Below, one piece after another: positions 22,616-34,212 of a DNA stretch of 64,000 bases; position 1 is the stretch's first letter, and each line of letters opens with the position of its first letter. The translations under genes and the position numbers were made by a program. Source of the stretch: Lathyrus oleraceus (taxonomy: Eukaryota > Streptophyta > Magnoliopsida > Fabales > Fabaceae); the NCBI RefSeq assembly GCF_024323335.1, contig NC_066585.1, positions 81,381,359 through 81,445,358 of the forward strand, in the 5' to 3' direction. The notes beneath the pieces were generated by a model, which did no database searches, was not told the DNA's origin, and saw nothing but the letters and a program-made list of their open reading frames with translations.

Positions 22616-25253
22616 TGTAGCACCTCAAATTTGCCCCCCTCATTCATGCATTAATTTTTTAGGTCATTTAACATTTCACATTGCATTTCATCATGTCAAT
22701 TAGAATTAAATCCTAGAGCTTGAATATCATCCAAGACACTTTGTGGTTTCTATCTGGGCGATCAGTCAACACAAGAGAATGACTTGAGTTACTTCCAACA
22801 TGTTCAAATGGGGCCTATTCATCATGCAAAACGTTAATCTTGAAGAAGCAAAGTCTGTTCCTGAGATGTCATGCTCGCTAGGCGAGCAGCGTGGTTCGCC
22901 TAGCGAATCTAAACTGTCATGCTTGCTAGGCGAGCAAATCCTTCGTTAGGCGAAGCGCACGCATTTTCAAAATATAACAGAAAAATCTTGGACTTGGACC
23001 TCTCTCATTTGAGCCCACAAAGCCATGAAAATCAGGTAATAAATTCAGAGTTTCAGTGGAACAAAACCCTGGCAGAACAGAGAGAGAAGAGCTAACAGAA
23101 TTCAGAGCAGCTTCCAGAGACTGAAGGGAGCTCATCTGCAAAAAAAACCCCGTTCCATCTCATATAAACCCTAAGATTGCTTTTAAAACTCAACGGTGCA
23201 ATTCAATTTCATTCGATCTCTCCAATCAGGTTTGCCTTATTCCCATTACTTTATGCCTTCAATTTGAAATTTCTAAATGTATGAGGTATTATGGTAAATT
23301 TGAAAGAGTGGGTATCGTTCGGTTTTGCCCACGGGTTTAGATATGCATGAATGTGTAGAACAATGCTTTGAATGTTGATCACTTAATTTCGGAAATCGTA
23401 CTGTTATCAAAGAAGAACCCAGAACCCGCAGGCATTCGCTAGCACCTTCGCTAGGCGAATCTGCAGCGAAGCTTCGCTAAGCGACGCAGTAGCGATCGCG
23501 ACAGTAGCTGAGTTTTGCTCTCTAATCTGTTTTGTGTTTGTTATGACATGCTTTCTATTGCATCCGGGCACATGTTTTGGTATGTATGTCATGTATTGAT
23601 GTATGGATCCTCGCCCCCCTGACTTTGAGTTTTGATACCCTTTTGATGCATTTGTTTGACAAGAGGTTTAGGCCTCTTACCCTTGGGTTGCTTATGTGAA
23701 TTTTAATGGCATGATTCATGTGGTTACGTTTTTATTTGGTGCAACTCTTGATTACGCCCCGTCTTGTTATTCTAACTTGTTTGTTGAGTTTTTTTGTGAG
23801 GGCTCACATGACTCTTGAAGAGATAGCTCGCTTGGTATTCCACTTTATTTGTGGGATACCATTTGGAGATTTATTCTGATTGCTTTGCTGACTTGTTTTC
23901 CTTGATAGTGCTAGCCTGAGAGATCTCCGGGTTTCTCGTTCCTTTAGTTGCTGTTACTTCGGATCTTTATCCGTAGGGTAGATCTTTTGATCCCTTTTAC
24001 ATTTTTCCCACATTTTACCGCTTTCTTAGCTGGAAAACCTCAATAGGAGGCAATGTTTTCTTTTGTTTGTTTACTTTTGTGCCCAAAGACCTCCGAGAAG
24101 AGGCATCAGTGCTAAAGACCTCCATAAAGAGGCAATTGACGGATAAAAGGGGTTAGTAGTCAATCCCCCGTTATTCAGTGTGTCGTTCTTTATGCTCACA
24201 CTACGTGTCGATGCTTCAGAACAAAAGCCAAGATCTTTTGTCCGGTCAGCCAGTGGAGAGGGTTCCACCTTTCTGAATCCCCACTTTTTGTCATGAGCTC
24301 ACCCTGTCCAGGGTTAAGAGCTATGAGGTCTTATCCTCATTACCCTTTTGACCTGCTCACCCTGACGTTCAATGTCAGTGGTTAAGAGCCCGTTTGATTA
24401 CCTTTCCATGGCTTGTTTGTCGAGGTTGATATGACCCCTCTTGACTAAAGCCCTACCCATATATGTTTGAGCCCCCTTGTTGGCGTATTTACTTTATGCA
24501 TGTTTGTTTTGTACGGTACGATCGTCTCCCCTTGGGATTGCTAGACTTCGTATAGTCTCTCGTCTGCATGTCAATTAAGGTAGCACGATTCCTTCGTCTA
24601 GGACTTCCTTTTTGCATGGGCATTTCTAAAACACAAACAAACTCATTGGTTTTTTCTTCTCCTAAGAACACGTTAACTCCTTCTACTACAGGCGAGTAAG
24701 TCTCCAAAGGTCGAGCATCCGGTAGATTGCGTAGTAACGTCGTTCATCTAAAAAACACGACCCTTAACCCGTAGGTAGCCGAACTACGATTTGCTCTGAT
24801 TCTCATTCCAGATGAGATACGTAGGCATAAGACGCGATGTCTTAGCGAGCACACTCCTCTTTAACCCATAGGTAGCCGAGCTACGAAGACTCTGATTCTC
24901 ATATTCAGATGAGATACGTATACAGTGGACGCGACATCCGTGCGAGTCATTTTCTTCTGACCCCTCTTTTAGTGAATAGTACATTAGATAAACCCACACC
25001 CTTTAGACAAGAACAACAAGAGTGGATCCCGTAGAGTACTACGGATGCGTAGGGGTGCTAATACCTTCCCTTCGCATAATCGACTCCCGAACCCAAGATT
25101 TGGTTGCGAGACCTTGTCTTTTCCTTTCCTTTTTCCAGGTTTACTTCGAGCGTTTCCTTTCCCTCCTTTGGGATAAATAACGCACGGTGGCGACTCTTCT
25201 GTCATTTCTCTTTTTTTTCGCCGGTTGTTTCGTTTCGCATTTAGGTTGCGACA
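22616..25253 (+). repeat. 3' LTR of outer Ogre/Tat element
   Basis: 2638 bp from TGTAGCACC to GCGACA. The first three bases also occur at 14169-14171 because the nested element duplicated GCTGT across the junction. It contains a cluster of short palindromes of the form CTCGCTAGGCGAG / TTCGCTAGGCGAA (22869-22950 and 23434-23500) and a repeated 'AACCCGTAGGTAGCCGAACTACG ... GATTCTCAT ... GATGAGATACGTA' unit (24768-24830 and 24860-24920). Confidence 0.95.
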
Positions 25254-25420
25254 CCTGTGATCTCTGACTTTTATTAGTTTTTATTTGAAAACTTCTTACT
25301 GTTTGGGTTTTGTTCGTGCTTTTTCCCTTTTCCCTTGGAAACAATAAAAGCGCGGTGACAACTCTTGTTAATTGATCTCTATCTTGTCAATAGCTTGATG
25401 ATCATGAATTTCCCGCTACA
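25254..25420 (+). repeat. end of an older, related Tat-type LTR (remnant)
   Basis: Directly after the outer 3' LTR, the sequence CCCTTGGAAACAATAAAAGC then GCGGTGACAACTC and the terminal CCCGCTACA parallel the outer LTR's own GGGATAAATAACGCACGGTGGCGACTC ... TTGCGACA (longer motifs split here). This suggests the outer element inserted into an older LTR of a related family. Only the last ~170 bases are visible on this side. Confidence 0.45.
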
Positions 25421-25953
25421 ACTGTTAAAATCGAATTAAACAAAATCATATCGTCCGAACTGAATCGAACCATTTAAATTTATCCAACCAAACCGAATAA
25501 AAATAATTGTTTAGTATATCGATTTAGAATTTCGAACCATACAATATCGTCAAAAGATAATTCTTTTAAGATCAAACCATATGTTAAGAAAAAACTATTA
25601 TACTTTTTCTGATTTTTTTAATAAAAAAATTAAACTTAATTTTAGCATTTTTCATTCTCAATTTGGATTTAATTTATTTGCAATTTGGTTGGGTTCTAAA
25701 AAGGTTTGTGCAACACATGTTTAATTTACTAACCGAATATAATGATTTTTTTAACTGTCCTAATTATTAGATTATATCAAAAACAAGTATGGACTTTAAC
25801 GAAACAAATAACAATAATTTTTAGCAAATTGTTTAGTTGGTCATTTTTTAATCATAATTCCATTGATAATTTGAGTTAGCATGACAATAGAGTGGAGCGA
25901 TGACCTAATTTACGCATTATCAATTCTACCTCTGCCTACCTACCAGTATCACC
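25421..25953. other. AT-rich spacer without recognised features
   Basis: No gene, RNA or clear repeat is recognised. It may belong to the interior of the older Tat-type element, but no coding trace is seen. Confidence 0.5.
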
Positions 25954-25961
25954 CTCGTCTT

Positions 25962-26855
25962 TAGGGGTGTTCAAAACCAAAGCAATCCAATAGAAAACCG
26001 CAAACCAAACCAAACCAAATCGAAACTGCAAAAAATCGTATTTGGTTCAGATGTGTTTGGGTCATTTTTTAACAAAACCGCACGGTTTGGTTTGGTTTGC
26101 GGTTTGTATTTTTCAAACCGAACTAAACCAAACCAAACCGTATTATGTTACAACCAAAACTTCAATTATTCCACATCCAACCCAAAACTCAAACTTAGTA
26201 TGCTTTAACCTTACAATTACAAACGATTTTCTCTTACTCACACTTAGGATTTCAATTTCAACCTTCTCAAATCTCTCTTAGTAGTATCGTGCATTCTTCT
26301 CATCTTTTTTACCATGCACGTTTCACCTTTTCTGCTCTAATATGTCCTCTCTTATGTTTTTTTTTAATCTTTTATGTTACTATTTTCTCTTCCAATTACG
26401 TTTTTATCGCACATTTCTTCTCAATCCCACATCTCTTGTGTTCTTTTTTTCATCTTCTCAAATCTCTCATCTCATATGTTTTTTATGTTTTATTATAATG
26501 TCTTTGTTATTATTTTATGCTACTATTTTATATATGTTTTTTATTCCACTTTTGTCTAATCTAATTTTTTGTATATTGAATGAGAAGTTTTTGTCTAAAT
26601 ATGATAAATTTTGATGTTATTTAGTAATGTATGAATGACTAAATACAAAGTTATGTTGTTCTCTACGTGTGTATGTATGGATCAATAAAAATATTATAAA
26701 AACCGAACCAATCCAAACCGCATTGGTTTGGATTGGTTTGGTTTGGTTTTATTTCTAAAAGGCAACCGAACCAAACCGAACCGCATGCTTTTTTCTCTTG
26801 CGATTCGATGATTTTTATCGTCAAAACCGCCCTAACCGCACCGCGAACACCCCTA
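25962..26855. mobile_element. non-autonomous hAT-type element
   Basis: 894 bp with 11-bp terminal inverted repeats TAGGGGTGTTC (25962-25972 and 26845-26855). Flanks are CTCGTCTT (25954-25961) and CTCGTCTC (26856-26863): an 8-bp target duplication with one mismatch, the hAT length. Subterminal regions are full of AACCAAACC / GGTTTGGTT motifs in both orientations. The centre is T-rich and has no transposase. The TIR sequence is typical of plant hAT MITE-like families. Confidence 0.82.
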
Positions 26856-26863
26856 CTCGTCTC

Positions 26864-27296
26864 CACCTTCAAACTTAACTGTAGGTAATAATTGAACATC
26901 CACCTATGTCTTCAACTTGATATGAGTTTCCCTCCACTCATCCGCACAAACTATAATTATTTTTCCAAAAAAATACATATTTTTTCATGGCAACAAAAAT
27001 CAATAATTAAACTAAATTAATAATCATAATACTTGGTCAATATTCAATTAAATCGATTTTTCCAAGTTAAATTTAAAACATGAACATATTTTGTGTTTGT
27101 CATACCTAGTTGGACAGCATATAGTGAAATTGACCATTTTAAATTAGTCCATTTTATTTTATGATAGGATACTAAGTTGCCGGATACCAAGTTAAAAGAA
27201 AATGTTTGATGATATGACAAATCAAAAACCACACAAATATTTAAAAAGGAAGATGTTTTGAAACAGCCATTGAGCTAATTTTGCCTATTCATTGGT
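26864..27296. other. AT-rich spacer without recognised features
   Basis: No gene or repeat recognised. Short open frames here (for example 27044-27232 minus) have no domain. Confidence 0.45.
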
Positions 27297-27660
27297 CAAA
27301 CTTTCTAAATTATAACCCAACCAACCAATCCCATTGTTCAAATAATGCATATAAAGCAACACCTAATGAATCCTTGTGTACCACCAATAATGAAGAAACA
27401 AAAAGTATCTTATACAAGACAATAAACCTTAATAAACAAGGTTGTATAACAAATTCTTGTATGTCAAAGAAGTAGCCGGACATCCGTACGTGTCTGTTTT
27501 TATTTTGACGTTGAAGACAAACATTTGATCCAACGGCTAGGATTGAAATATGAAAATAAAATAGTATAAAAGGATGCTTAGTGGTGAGTGACAACAGTAA
27601 TCGGACAAATGTTTATGTTTGTATTTTTGTTAGGTTCTTTATGTCTAAATAAACTTAAGT
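27297..27660 (+). repeat. diverged copy of the region upstream of the SAUR gene
   Basis: Blocks in common with 47052-47550 in the same order: TTGTTCAAATAATGCATATA, AAGCAACACCTAATGAATCC, CAATAATGAA, CCGGACATCCGTAC, ACGGCTAGGATTGAAATAT and GACAAATGT. It lacks the Stowaway element found in the other copy. No SAUR-like coding sequence follows it. Either it is an old duplication or both are copies of an unknown dispersed repeat. Confidence 0.75.
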
Positions 27661-28420
27661 GCTCCATTTGTGTCGTCATTTTACAATGATTAAGATTCTT
27701 TTAAGTCCATTAAACTGGTGCAGAATTAAAAAGAAAAAAAAAATCAAAAGGAAAGGATAACGTTAATGCGTTAATACACACTCTTTAAAAAATCAACAAA
27801 GAGAAAGTAAAGCATATAATCACAAAGAAACTTTAGTTTTTAAATGATTAACCTCATCAATGGATTTGCTTTACTGCATTGTTTTTTTCTTTCTTTCTAG
27901 TGTTCCTCATTAGACAATAGCTAATTCTAGACAACAATTAAGTACTACGTCTGTTCCCTCAACAAGGATAGAAGTAATATTTAGTCCTGTTGTAACTTTC
28001 GCTTAGCAGGATTAAGTACTGATTTGGACTGGTTGCAAGGCACAATAAGTGAAACTAGTAGCAAAATAAATAGACGTTTTTCATAAAGAGTACTCAGTCT
28101 TATTTTCCTTATGTGTCGCAGAATATCCATCACATAATTAGTATTACCATTCTTATTTTCCTTAATATAATGATTCGAGAATTGACTTCAAGTATAAGAG
28201 AGGTGTGAACTATGATATTTAAAATTCTGATTATTTAAGTGATTTTCTCAATTGCACTTGAATTTGTGTTAGTAATTTCTTAAGGATATGGTAAATAACA
28301 TTAGAAATAAAGACAATAAAAATAAATAACATATATTATAGAGGATAAGGAATATAGAAATTACATTAGAGACTTATCTAGATTGGGCTGAAAGTTGGCA
28401 TACTCCTGTCCCTAAAAGAT
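27661..28420. other. AT-rich spacer without recognised features
   Basis: No gene or RNA recognised; only simple AT-rich sequence and short purine runs. Confidence 0.4.
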
Positions 28421-29400
28421 CTTCTTGAGATTTTGACAATAAACTTCGAGCTCTTACAGGTTATGTCCACAAACCTTAATACAATATGATATTGAGATTT
28501 TAAAGGTTTATCCCCAACCAAAAAGAGAGCTTTTACCCAGATTAAGCTAACGAACCGTTTAGAGATTTTTCAGGCTATCTCAGTAATCAAACAGAATTTT
28601 TTCGACAAAGTTCCAGAAACCAAAACAAAGATTTTATGACTATTTTATATCGCAAGCCAAATTCAATTTTCCAAGAGTATCACACTCTCGAGAATTAAAA
28701 CAACAGCACGACCAACATAATTTATTCTTCATAAGTAATGTTTCAGTCAAAAACACCATGGCAACTTACGTGAAATAAAAATTATTTCTAGAGAGAAGGA
28801 GAACTAATAGTGAGATAACTCCAAAAAAAATGTAAAGATTTGAAAAATGGTGTGAAATTAAGAGGAGGAGACTGAAAATCCAAAAAAGGAAAGGATACAT
28901 GGGCAAAATTAATTTCATAATCAATTGGCTTTTTGTCTTAATCAATTGGATGACCAATTTTAATCGATTACCTTTACCCAATATGGAAAGACCGGATATA
29001 AAGTCGTTACAAGTCATTAAGATGTTGTCATAATCGTTTGGTTCATCGTTTAGGCTTTCTCCAATGGATTGACTTAAGGTCCCAATAAACTTGGTAGTTC
29101 AAAAAATATTTCCAATTTGATTGGCTTAAGGTCCCAATTAATTGGGTAGTTCAAAAAAGACTTTAAAAGAAGATAGACAATTTCTTAATCACTTGGCTCC
29201 GTCTTGAAAACATTTTTAAGAGATAAAACAAGTTCCAAAAGACTTTTAGGTATGTGCGTACGAGTTTCCTTAGTACTTAGGAGTTACTTACTTACTTTTA
29301 CAAAACTCTAATCACTTAGATAAATACGATCTGACGAGTTTTTACACTTCCTCTCTTTCACAACTATGAGGCTTTTAAGATTCTTTTTCAGATACATCGA
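28421..29400 (-). repeat. decayed SIRE-like LTR, minus orientation (tentative)
   Basis: Read on the minus strand, it has phrases similar in style to the LTRs at 33056 and 60330 (GGTTCGTTAGCTTAATCTGG, TTGGTTGGGGATAAACC) and several AATCAATTGG-type motifs. A 52-bp tandem duplication is seen at 29071-29161 (CTTAAGGTCCCAAT at 29073 and 29125). Ends cannot be fixed. Confidence 0.35.
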
Positions 29401-29640
29401 TTATATAAGCCTTCATTGAAATCTTGAGTTTCTTACTGAATGAGACTTGAGATGTCTCCATGTCTAGTTTCCATCACCAGAGAGTCTGAAATTATTATCA
29501 CCGACTTCAACGGCCATTGGAATTGTCGTCATCAAAACTTAGACAAGTTATCAAACTGCATACTTGCAAGCAAATAGATTCAAAATATGGATGAATGATT
29601 AGACTACCACCACACTAACGAAGACGTGAGGTGAAAGCTA

Positions 29641-29890
29641 TTTGCATTAATCTTAATCGAATCCGTCCAAACCTGGTTTAAATCTCTTTTGAATGGAAGC
29701 ATAGATTCCCAGTTTGACTTATGCAAGGCTTTCACCGTTCATTTCACCGTAAGGAAAAGACAACCAACCACCATGGTTGTTCTTAGCAGGGTCACACAAG
29801 GTAAGAAGGAGACTTTACGTGCTTACATCGCCCGCTTCACCAAGATATCTATGGAAAACTCTATTCGATTATTGGGTTTTAGCCTGTGAA
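29641..29890 (+). pseudogene. Ty3-gypsy gag fragment
   Basis: About 66 codons contain SIDSQFDLCKAFTVHF, RRKQP-like basic run, then SRVTQGKKETLRAYIARFTK, the conserved capsid helix pattern of Ty3-gypsy (Tat/Athila-type) gag. No start codon in context, and the frame is lost on both sides. No partner pol is seen nearby on the same strand. Confidence 0.55.
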
Positions 29891-30199
29891 AATCTCTATT
29901 TGATTCCTAAGCTTAGCTCTGTAAATACTTTGATTGGTTCGTGACATTAGCCAACTAAAATCTCTTATTTGGTTGTATGAAGGTTCATGGGCATACCTTG
30001 TGAAAAGCTCACATCTCTTTTTAGTGGAACTCTCAAGAGGAAAATCTTATGGGACAAAAGTATGCCAAGTGGTTAGGTCGAAGCTTTATAAATATCAGGT
30101 GCATCTCTCTCTTCATCTCTCTCTTTATTTTGTATTCTTATTTCTTTACTCTAAATTTCTTTCTATCCATCTCTCTGATATTCTTCCGTTTAATTGATA

Positions 30200-30545
30200 A
30201 CGTCTCTTGTTAGCACTATCATTTTGAAAATAATAATCAATTCATCACCTTCACTATTACTAGAGGGGAGGATGTCACTATCCACACTGTCGTCTATGCT
30301 AGGCCTAATCTAGTAACTCGTACCAAACTTTAGAGTTAAATGGGAAGCCTTTCTCAAGGGATTTCTAACCCTTGGTTTCTTATTAGATATTTCAACGATA
30401 CCTTTTTACCTAGCGACCAAAGAGGGGACACTTTCAATCCTTCAAGGGCTACGATATTTGCTATTTTTTCGACACATGCAACTTATTGGTTCTTTCTAAT
30501 ATTGTATGTTGCTTTACATGGTCCAGGCTCCTCTACTTTCTAGTA
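30200..30545 (+). pseudogene. L1-type LINE endonuclease fragment
   Basis: In frames around 30235-30540 the translation has VYARPNLVTRT, then GSLSQGISNPWFLI, YFNDTFLPSDQRGDTF and SRATIFAIF. This matches the C-terminal half of the AP-endonuclease domain of plant L1 ORF2, where GDFN is usual; here the first residues read RYFN. Stops and frame changes occur on both sides. Confidence 0.6.
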
Positions 30546-30724
30546 CAAGCACTTAACTTCTCTTGGTTCCCTTGTTGATTTTCTTGACTATGTTCACATT
30601 CATGAACTTAAACTATAAGTTAAATAATTTTACTCTATGACACCGCCTCACATCAACCACTTGTACACTCAACTACCTCACAACATCATCACTGAACTCA
30701 CTAGTAAAAGTCTTAGTTTCCATC

Positions 30725-30871
<147 letters not shown>

Positions 30872-31009
30872 TTTAATGACATGAGTAGTACTTACACTAT
30901 TAAGAATGTATTATTCTTAGATACTCCACAATAAAGAAGATTTACTTGATCCTAATAGGAAGACTCATTCTTATAATTGGATATGTAAACTTTATATATT
31001 AGAAAAGAT

Positions 31010-31450
31010 CATGTTCCTATTTTGTCTTGCTTGTCACAATTTTGTTCCTATGCTCTCTGTTTCACCATCACAACATAGCCCTCTCAACAATTTTCTCTAG
31101 TTATGGCCTAGTAGAAGACTCATTCCTTTATTGCGTTCATGATTGTTGGGGTTCTAGAAACATTTGGATGTACCTTGGGTTTAATCAACCATATTTTATC
31201 TCGACTCAGGATGGAAATGTTTAGATAAAAATGAGTTCATGGTGTCCATCATAACCTATTTTCCGCATAAACGTGGCGAGCTTGGAGAAGTCATAACTCT
31301 ACTTCCATATCACATGAAACAATTCCTATGTATTTCCTCTCTCTGGCTGCCCATTCCAAGTGGACTCCTTCAAAAATTTCCTTATTAAACTTCAAAATGA
31401 GCCCACAGAAAATTGATACATCAAGTGGAAATCTCTCATTTATTCACTCA
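31010..31450 (+). pseudogene. L1-type LINE C-terminal fragment (zinc-binding/RNase H-like region)
   Basis: The translation around 31040-31220 reads HHHNIALSTIFSS then GLVEDSFLYCVHDCWGSRNIW and LGFNQPYF. This resembles the zf-RVT segment near the end of plant L1 ORF2 (C-x..-H-C-x-D-C spacing). Downstream text has LINE-like RNase H traces with stops. Probably the same element as 30200-30545, with the reverse transcriptase deleted. Confidence 0.5.
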
Positions 31451-31956
31451 CTATTATTTTTGAAGCATGTCTTAAAACCTTAAGTGACAAAGAGGAATAA
31501 AATATATTTCAAGATTGCAGAAAAAATAGAGCTGTAAAAACAGCAAAAAAGTCTTCATAAGGGGTCGTAATCGTGAGAGAAATTTCAATGAAGGTGACCG
31601 ATGGAGGCAGGAGACATGGGCCTGAAATTGGTAAAAACATCGACGGTGATGGAGCCCCGCAGCGACAGGAGGCCGATGAGGGCCATATGTTGGAGCGCAG
31701 TGGCCGTTGTAGGCTGTTGGGCGACGACGGATGGGGTTTGAGAAACAATGGTAACACAATTGTACAACAGCAGTGGCCACCAATGGTGGAGGCCAACAAT
31801 AGGCACTCTGATTTTTATATCTTCATTATCATCATCATGTTTCCTATTTCTAATTGGTCGTCCATATTTCTCTTTATTCTTATTGGTTCTTTCCTTTTCA
31901 TTCTTATCTTTTCTTTTCTTTCCCATATCTTTTCTTTTCTTTTCCATTTTCATTTT

Positions 31957-32009
<53 letters not shown>

Positions 32010-32240
32010 CTTAGAATATTTATCTTTGTCTCTCATTTCCATTTCTTCAATCGTTTTGTCTTCAACAATCACAACCGCCTCCTCTGAAACCTCTCCAACC
32101 CAAACACCTCCCCCCAAATCACCAAAAATCACAAAAAATACCACCGAAAACACCAATCGTTCATACCAAACGAACATATTAGATCCCTTCTACATGATTC
32201 GAGTGATAACCCCGATATATCTTTTGTTTTACCATCTCTA
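31451..32240. other. no recognised gene; contains (TC)n microsatellite
   Basis: A 222-codon plus-strand frame (31573-32241) and minus-strand frames overlap here, but their sequences are low-complexity (poly Ser-Leu from the TC repeat) and match no family. The (TC)n tract is at about 31963-32007. Confidence 0.5.
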
Positions 32241-33055
32241 AACAATCAAAATTACCATTCATTGTCTCGATCAGTAAAAGTTGTAATTAGATCCAATAAC
32301 AAATTATGGTTCCTTGACAAAACCATAATTCAACCGATCACACAACTTTAGCGTGGGATCATTATAACACAATGGTTATGGTGTGGCTCACAAACTCAAT
32401 TGAACAAAAGATCGCTAAAAATCTATTATGGATGGATAGCACACACAAAATATGATAAGAGTTACAAGATTGCTATCATCAAGGAAATATTTTTAGGGTT
32501 TCAGATCTTCAAGAAGAAACTCTCACCCTCAAGCAAGGCGATTCAAAAATCACTCAATACTTCACAACACTGAAAAAGCTTTGGCAGGAATTGGAGAATT
32601 TTCGCCATATCCCACCATGTCTCTGTACCATTAAATGTTTGTGTAACCTCCTCCTCACAATCAAATAATATCGGTAAAACGACTATGTAGTTCGTTTCTT
32701 GAAAGGTCTTAATGAACAATACTCAATAGTTCGCTCCAATATCATGCTTATGCAGCCGCTTCCTCCAATCAACAAGGTATTCTCTTTTTTAATTCAGCAA
32801 GAATGTGAATTTACATCACCCACGGAAGAAGACAAATTTGTAGCGCAAGTATAAAAACCCTTCAACAAAGGAAAACACTAGGAATCTCAAAACAATTTCG
32901 CTGCTAATGCTCGTGAAGGAGGTCTTAAAATATGTACTTACTATTAAAAAATGGTGGAATATGTGGAACCTTGTTTTGCAAGTTATGGTAACAGATTACC
33001 CCCATATATGAAGAAGTCTAACGTAGCTCATCCGAATGCCTCTGAAGATGGTGGA
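32241..33055 (+). pseudogene. Ty1-copia gag fragment
   Basis: Across several frames and stops the translation shows the copia gag order: VKVVIRSNNKLWFLD, MVMVWLTNSIEQKIAKNLLWMD, DLQEETLTLKQGDSKITQYF, LKKLWQELENF, FLKGLNEQYSIVRSNIMLM and a decayed zinc knuckle (ICTYY ... CFASYGNRLPPYMKK). The zinc knuckle lacks its second Cys and its His-Gly pair. The fragment stops where the LTR at about 33056 begins. Confidence 0.65.
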
Positions 33056-34212
33056 ATGTGTGGAACCTTTGTTTGCAAGTTACTTTTAGGTGACATGCCT
33101 TTAATAAAGACATCATCTTTTGATAATGACAACCAATGTTTAATGATGACAACTAATGGCAAGTCAAACATAAACGACTTCTTAATGGTAACCAATTAAT
33201 GGCAACTTCTTAATGATATAAAATGACTAAATATCCTTCCTTTCCATTTTTAGCTTGATAATTAATTAACTTATGGTAACAAACCAGTTGACAATATGTA
33301 CCAATCGATTGACAAGTTTTTAAAAGCCGTAAAATCATTTCCTTTTTTATACCAACCACTAGCCTATAAATAGAGGTCCCTTTCCACTCTTTTTCACATC
33401 CACAATTTTATTTCATTTCACACTTCTCACTCTCTCTAAAAAAGATCTCTTTGTTTACTTTCTCACACTAATTTTCTTTCCCGAAGCGCTCTTTCGAGAA
33501 AGTCCTTTTATAAGCGCACCAATGAAATCTTGGTTGAACATTTTATCCACTTAGGTATTGTTTGTTTGGATTCGAAGCTAAACCCGTGATAAAAGCTTTT
33601 ATAGGTTCTTCTTTATCCCTATAAAATACTAAGGTTTTTGTTAAAGCTTAGTTTAATATTAAAACCTTTATTAGGCTTGAGATTATCCCGATGTTAAAAT
33701 GTCACAGATTATTGGTTAGCCCAGTATAAAACCAAGGTTTAGGTTTGAGAGCTCATCCCGGTGTTAAAAGCTCCCAAGGTTTGTTTAAAAGCTTGAATAC
33801 TAACTGCTCCAAGATTCTTATGGAAAGAGGAATAATCGCTTCCCACCATTTGGAAGGAAGACTCGCCGCTACACTCCTCAGTTTATTTTTTGGTGGAAGT
33901 TAGCCTTAAATTTCATTTTTCCTTGTACAAGGGGGCCGCGAGTATAACCTACCAACAGATCTCAATATTATTGGATACTCCCAAGATCAATTCTTAGGGA
34001 GAAAAGTAGGTGTTTTTCTTTGTTTTACCAAACCTCTATAACTTCTGTTGTTTTCTCTCTTCCCTTAAACTCTTTAATTTCTGCACTTTATATATTGCTA
34101 TTTTAATTTTTAGTTGCTTAAACTTAAAAATATTTTTCATCTTTGATTTTAATTCCAAAAGTTTTTCAAAACCAAGTTTTTCTAGAACAAACAATTATTG
34201 TGTGTAAAGTCA
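33056..34212 (+). repeat. SIRE-like LTR (family with TGTGGAACC start)
   Basis: Starts TGTGGAACCTTTGTTTGCAAG and shares its first ~110 bases with 39693 on and with the minus strand at 62042. Inner phrases such as GGTTAGCCCAGT.TAAAACCAAG also recur at about 60930 (minus). Contains a plausible promoter (CTATAAATAGAGG at 33364) followed by a C/T-rich leader, as in copia LTRs. A second, shorter match to the LTR start lies at 32953-32985. The 3' border is approximate. Confidence 0.6.

Larger units (their letters stand above)
1..25253 (+). mobile_element. Ogre/Tat-type Ty3-gypsy LTR retrotransposon (outer element, 5' end outside window)
   Basis: The order LTR, PBS, ORF1, gag, protease, intron, RT/RNase H/archaeal-type RNase H/integrase, long 3' UTR, PPT, LTR is that of the Ogre/Tat lineage known from legumes. 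Positions 1-2357 and 22907-25253 are clearly the same sequence, so they are the two LTRs; about the first 291 bases of the 5' LTR lie outside the window. A second retrotransposon (14172-22613) is nested in it. Without that insert the element would be roughly 17 kb. Coding parts carry at least five in-frame stops (5841, 5940, 5961, 8097, 8692), so this copy cannot make a full polyprotein. LTRs run from TGTAGCACC to GCGACA, the TG..CA form expected of LTRs. The left target duplication cannot be checked. Confidence 0.93.

Noticed and set aside
31573..32241. 222-codon plus-strand frame
   Set aside because: No family resemblance, overlaps (TC)n poly Ser-Leu and equally long frames on the other strand; chance frame.
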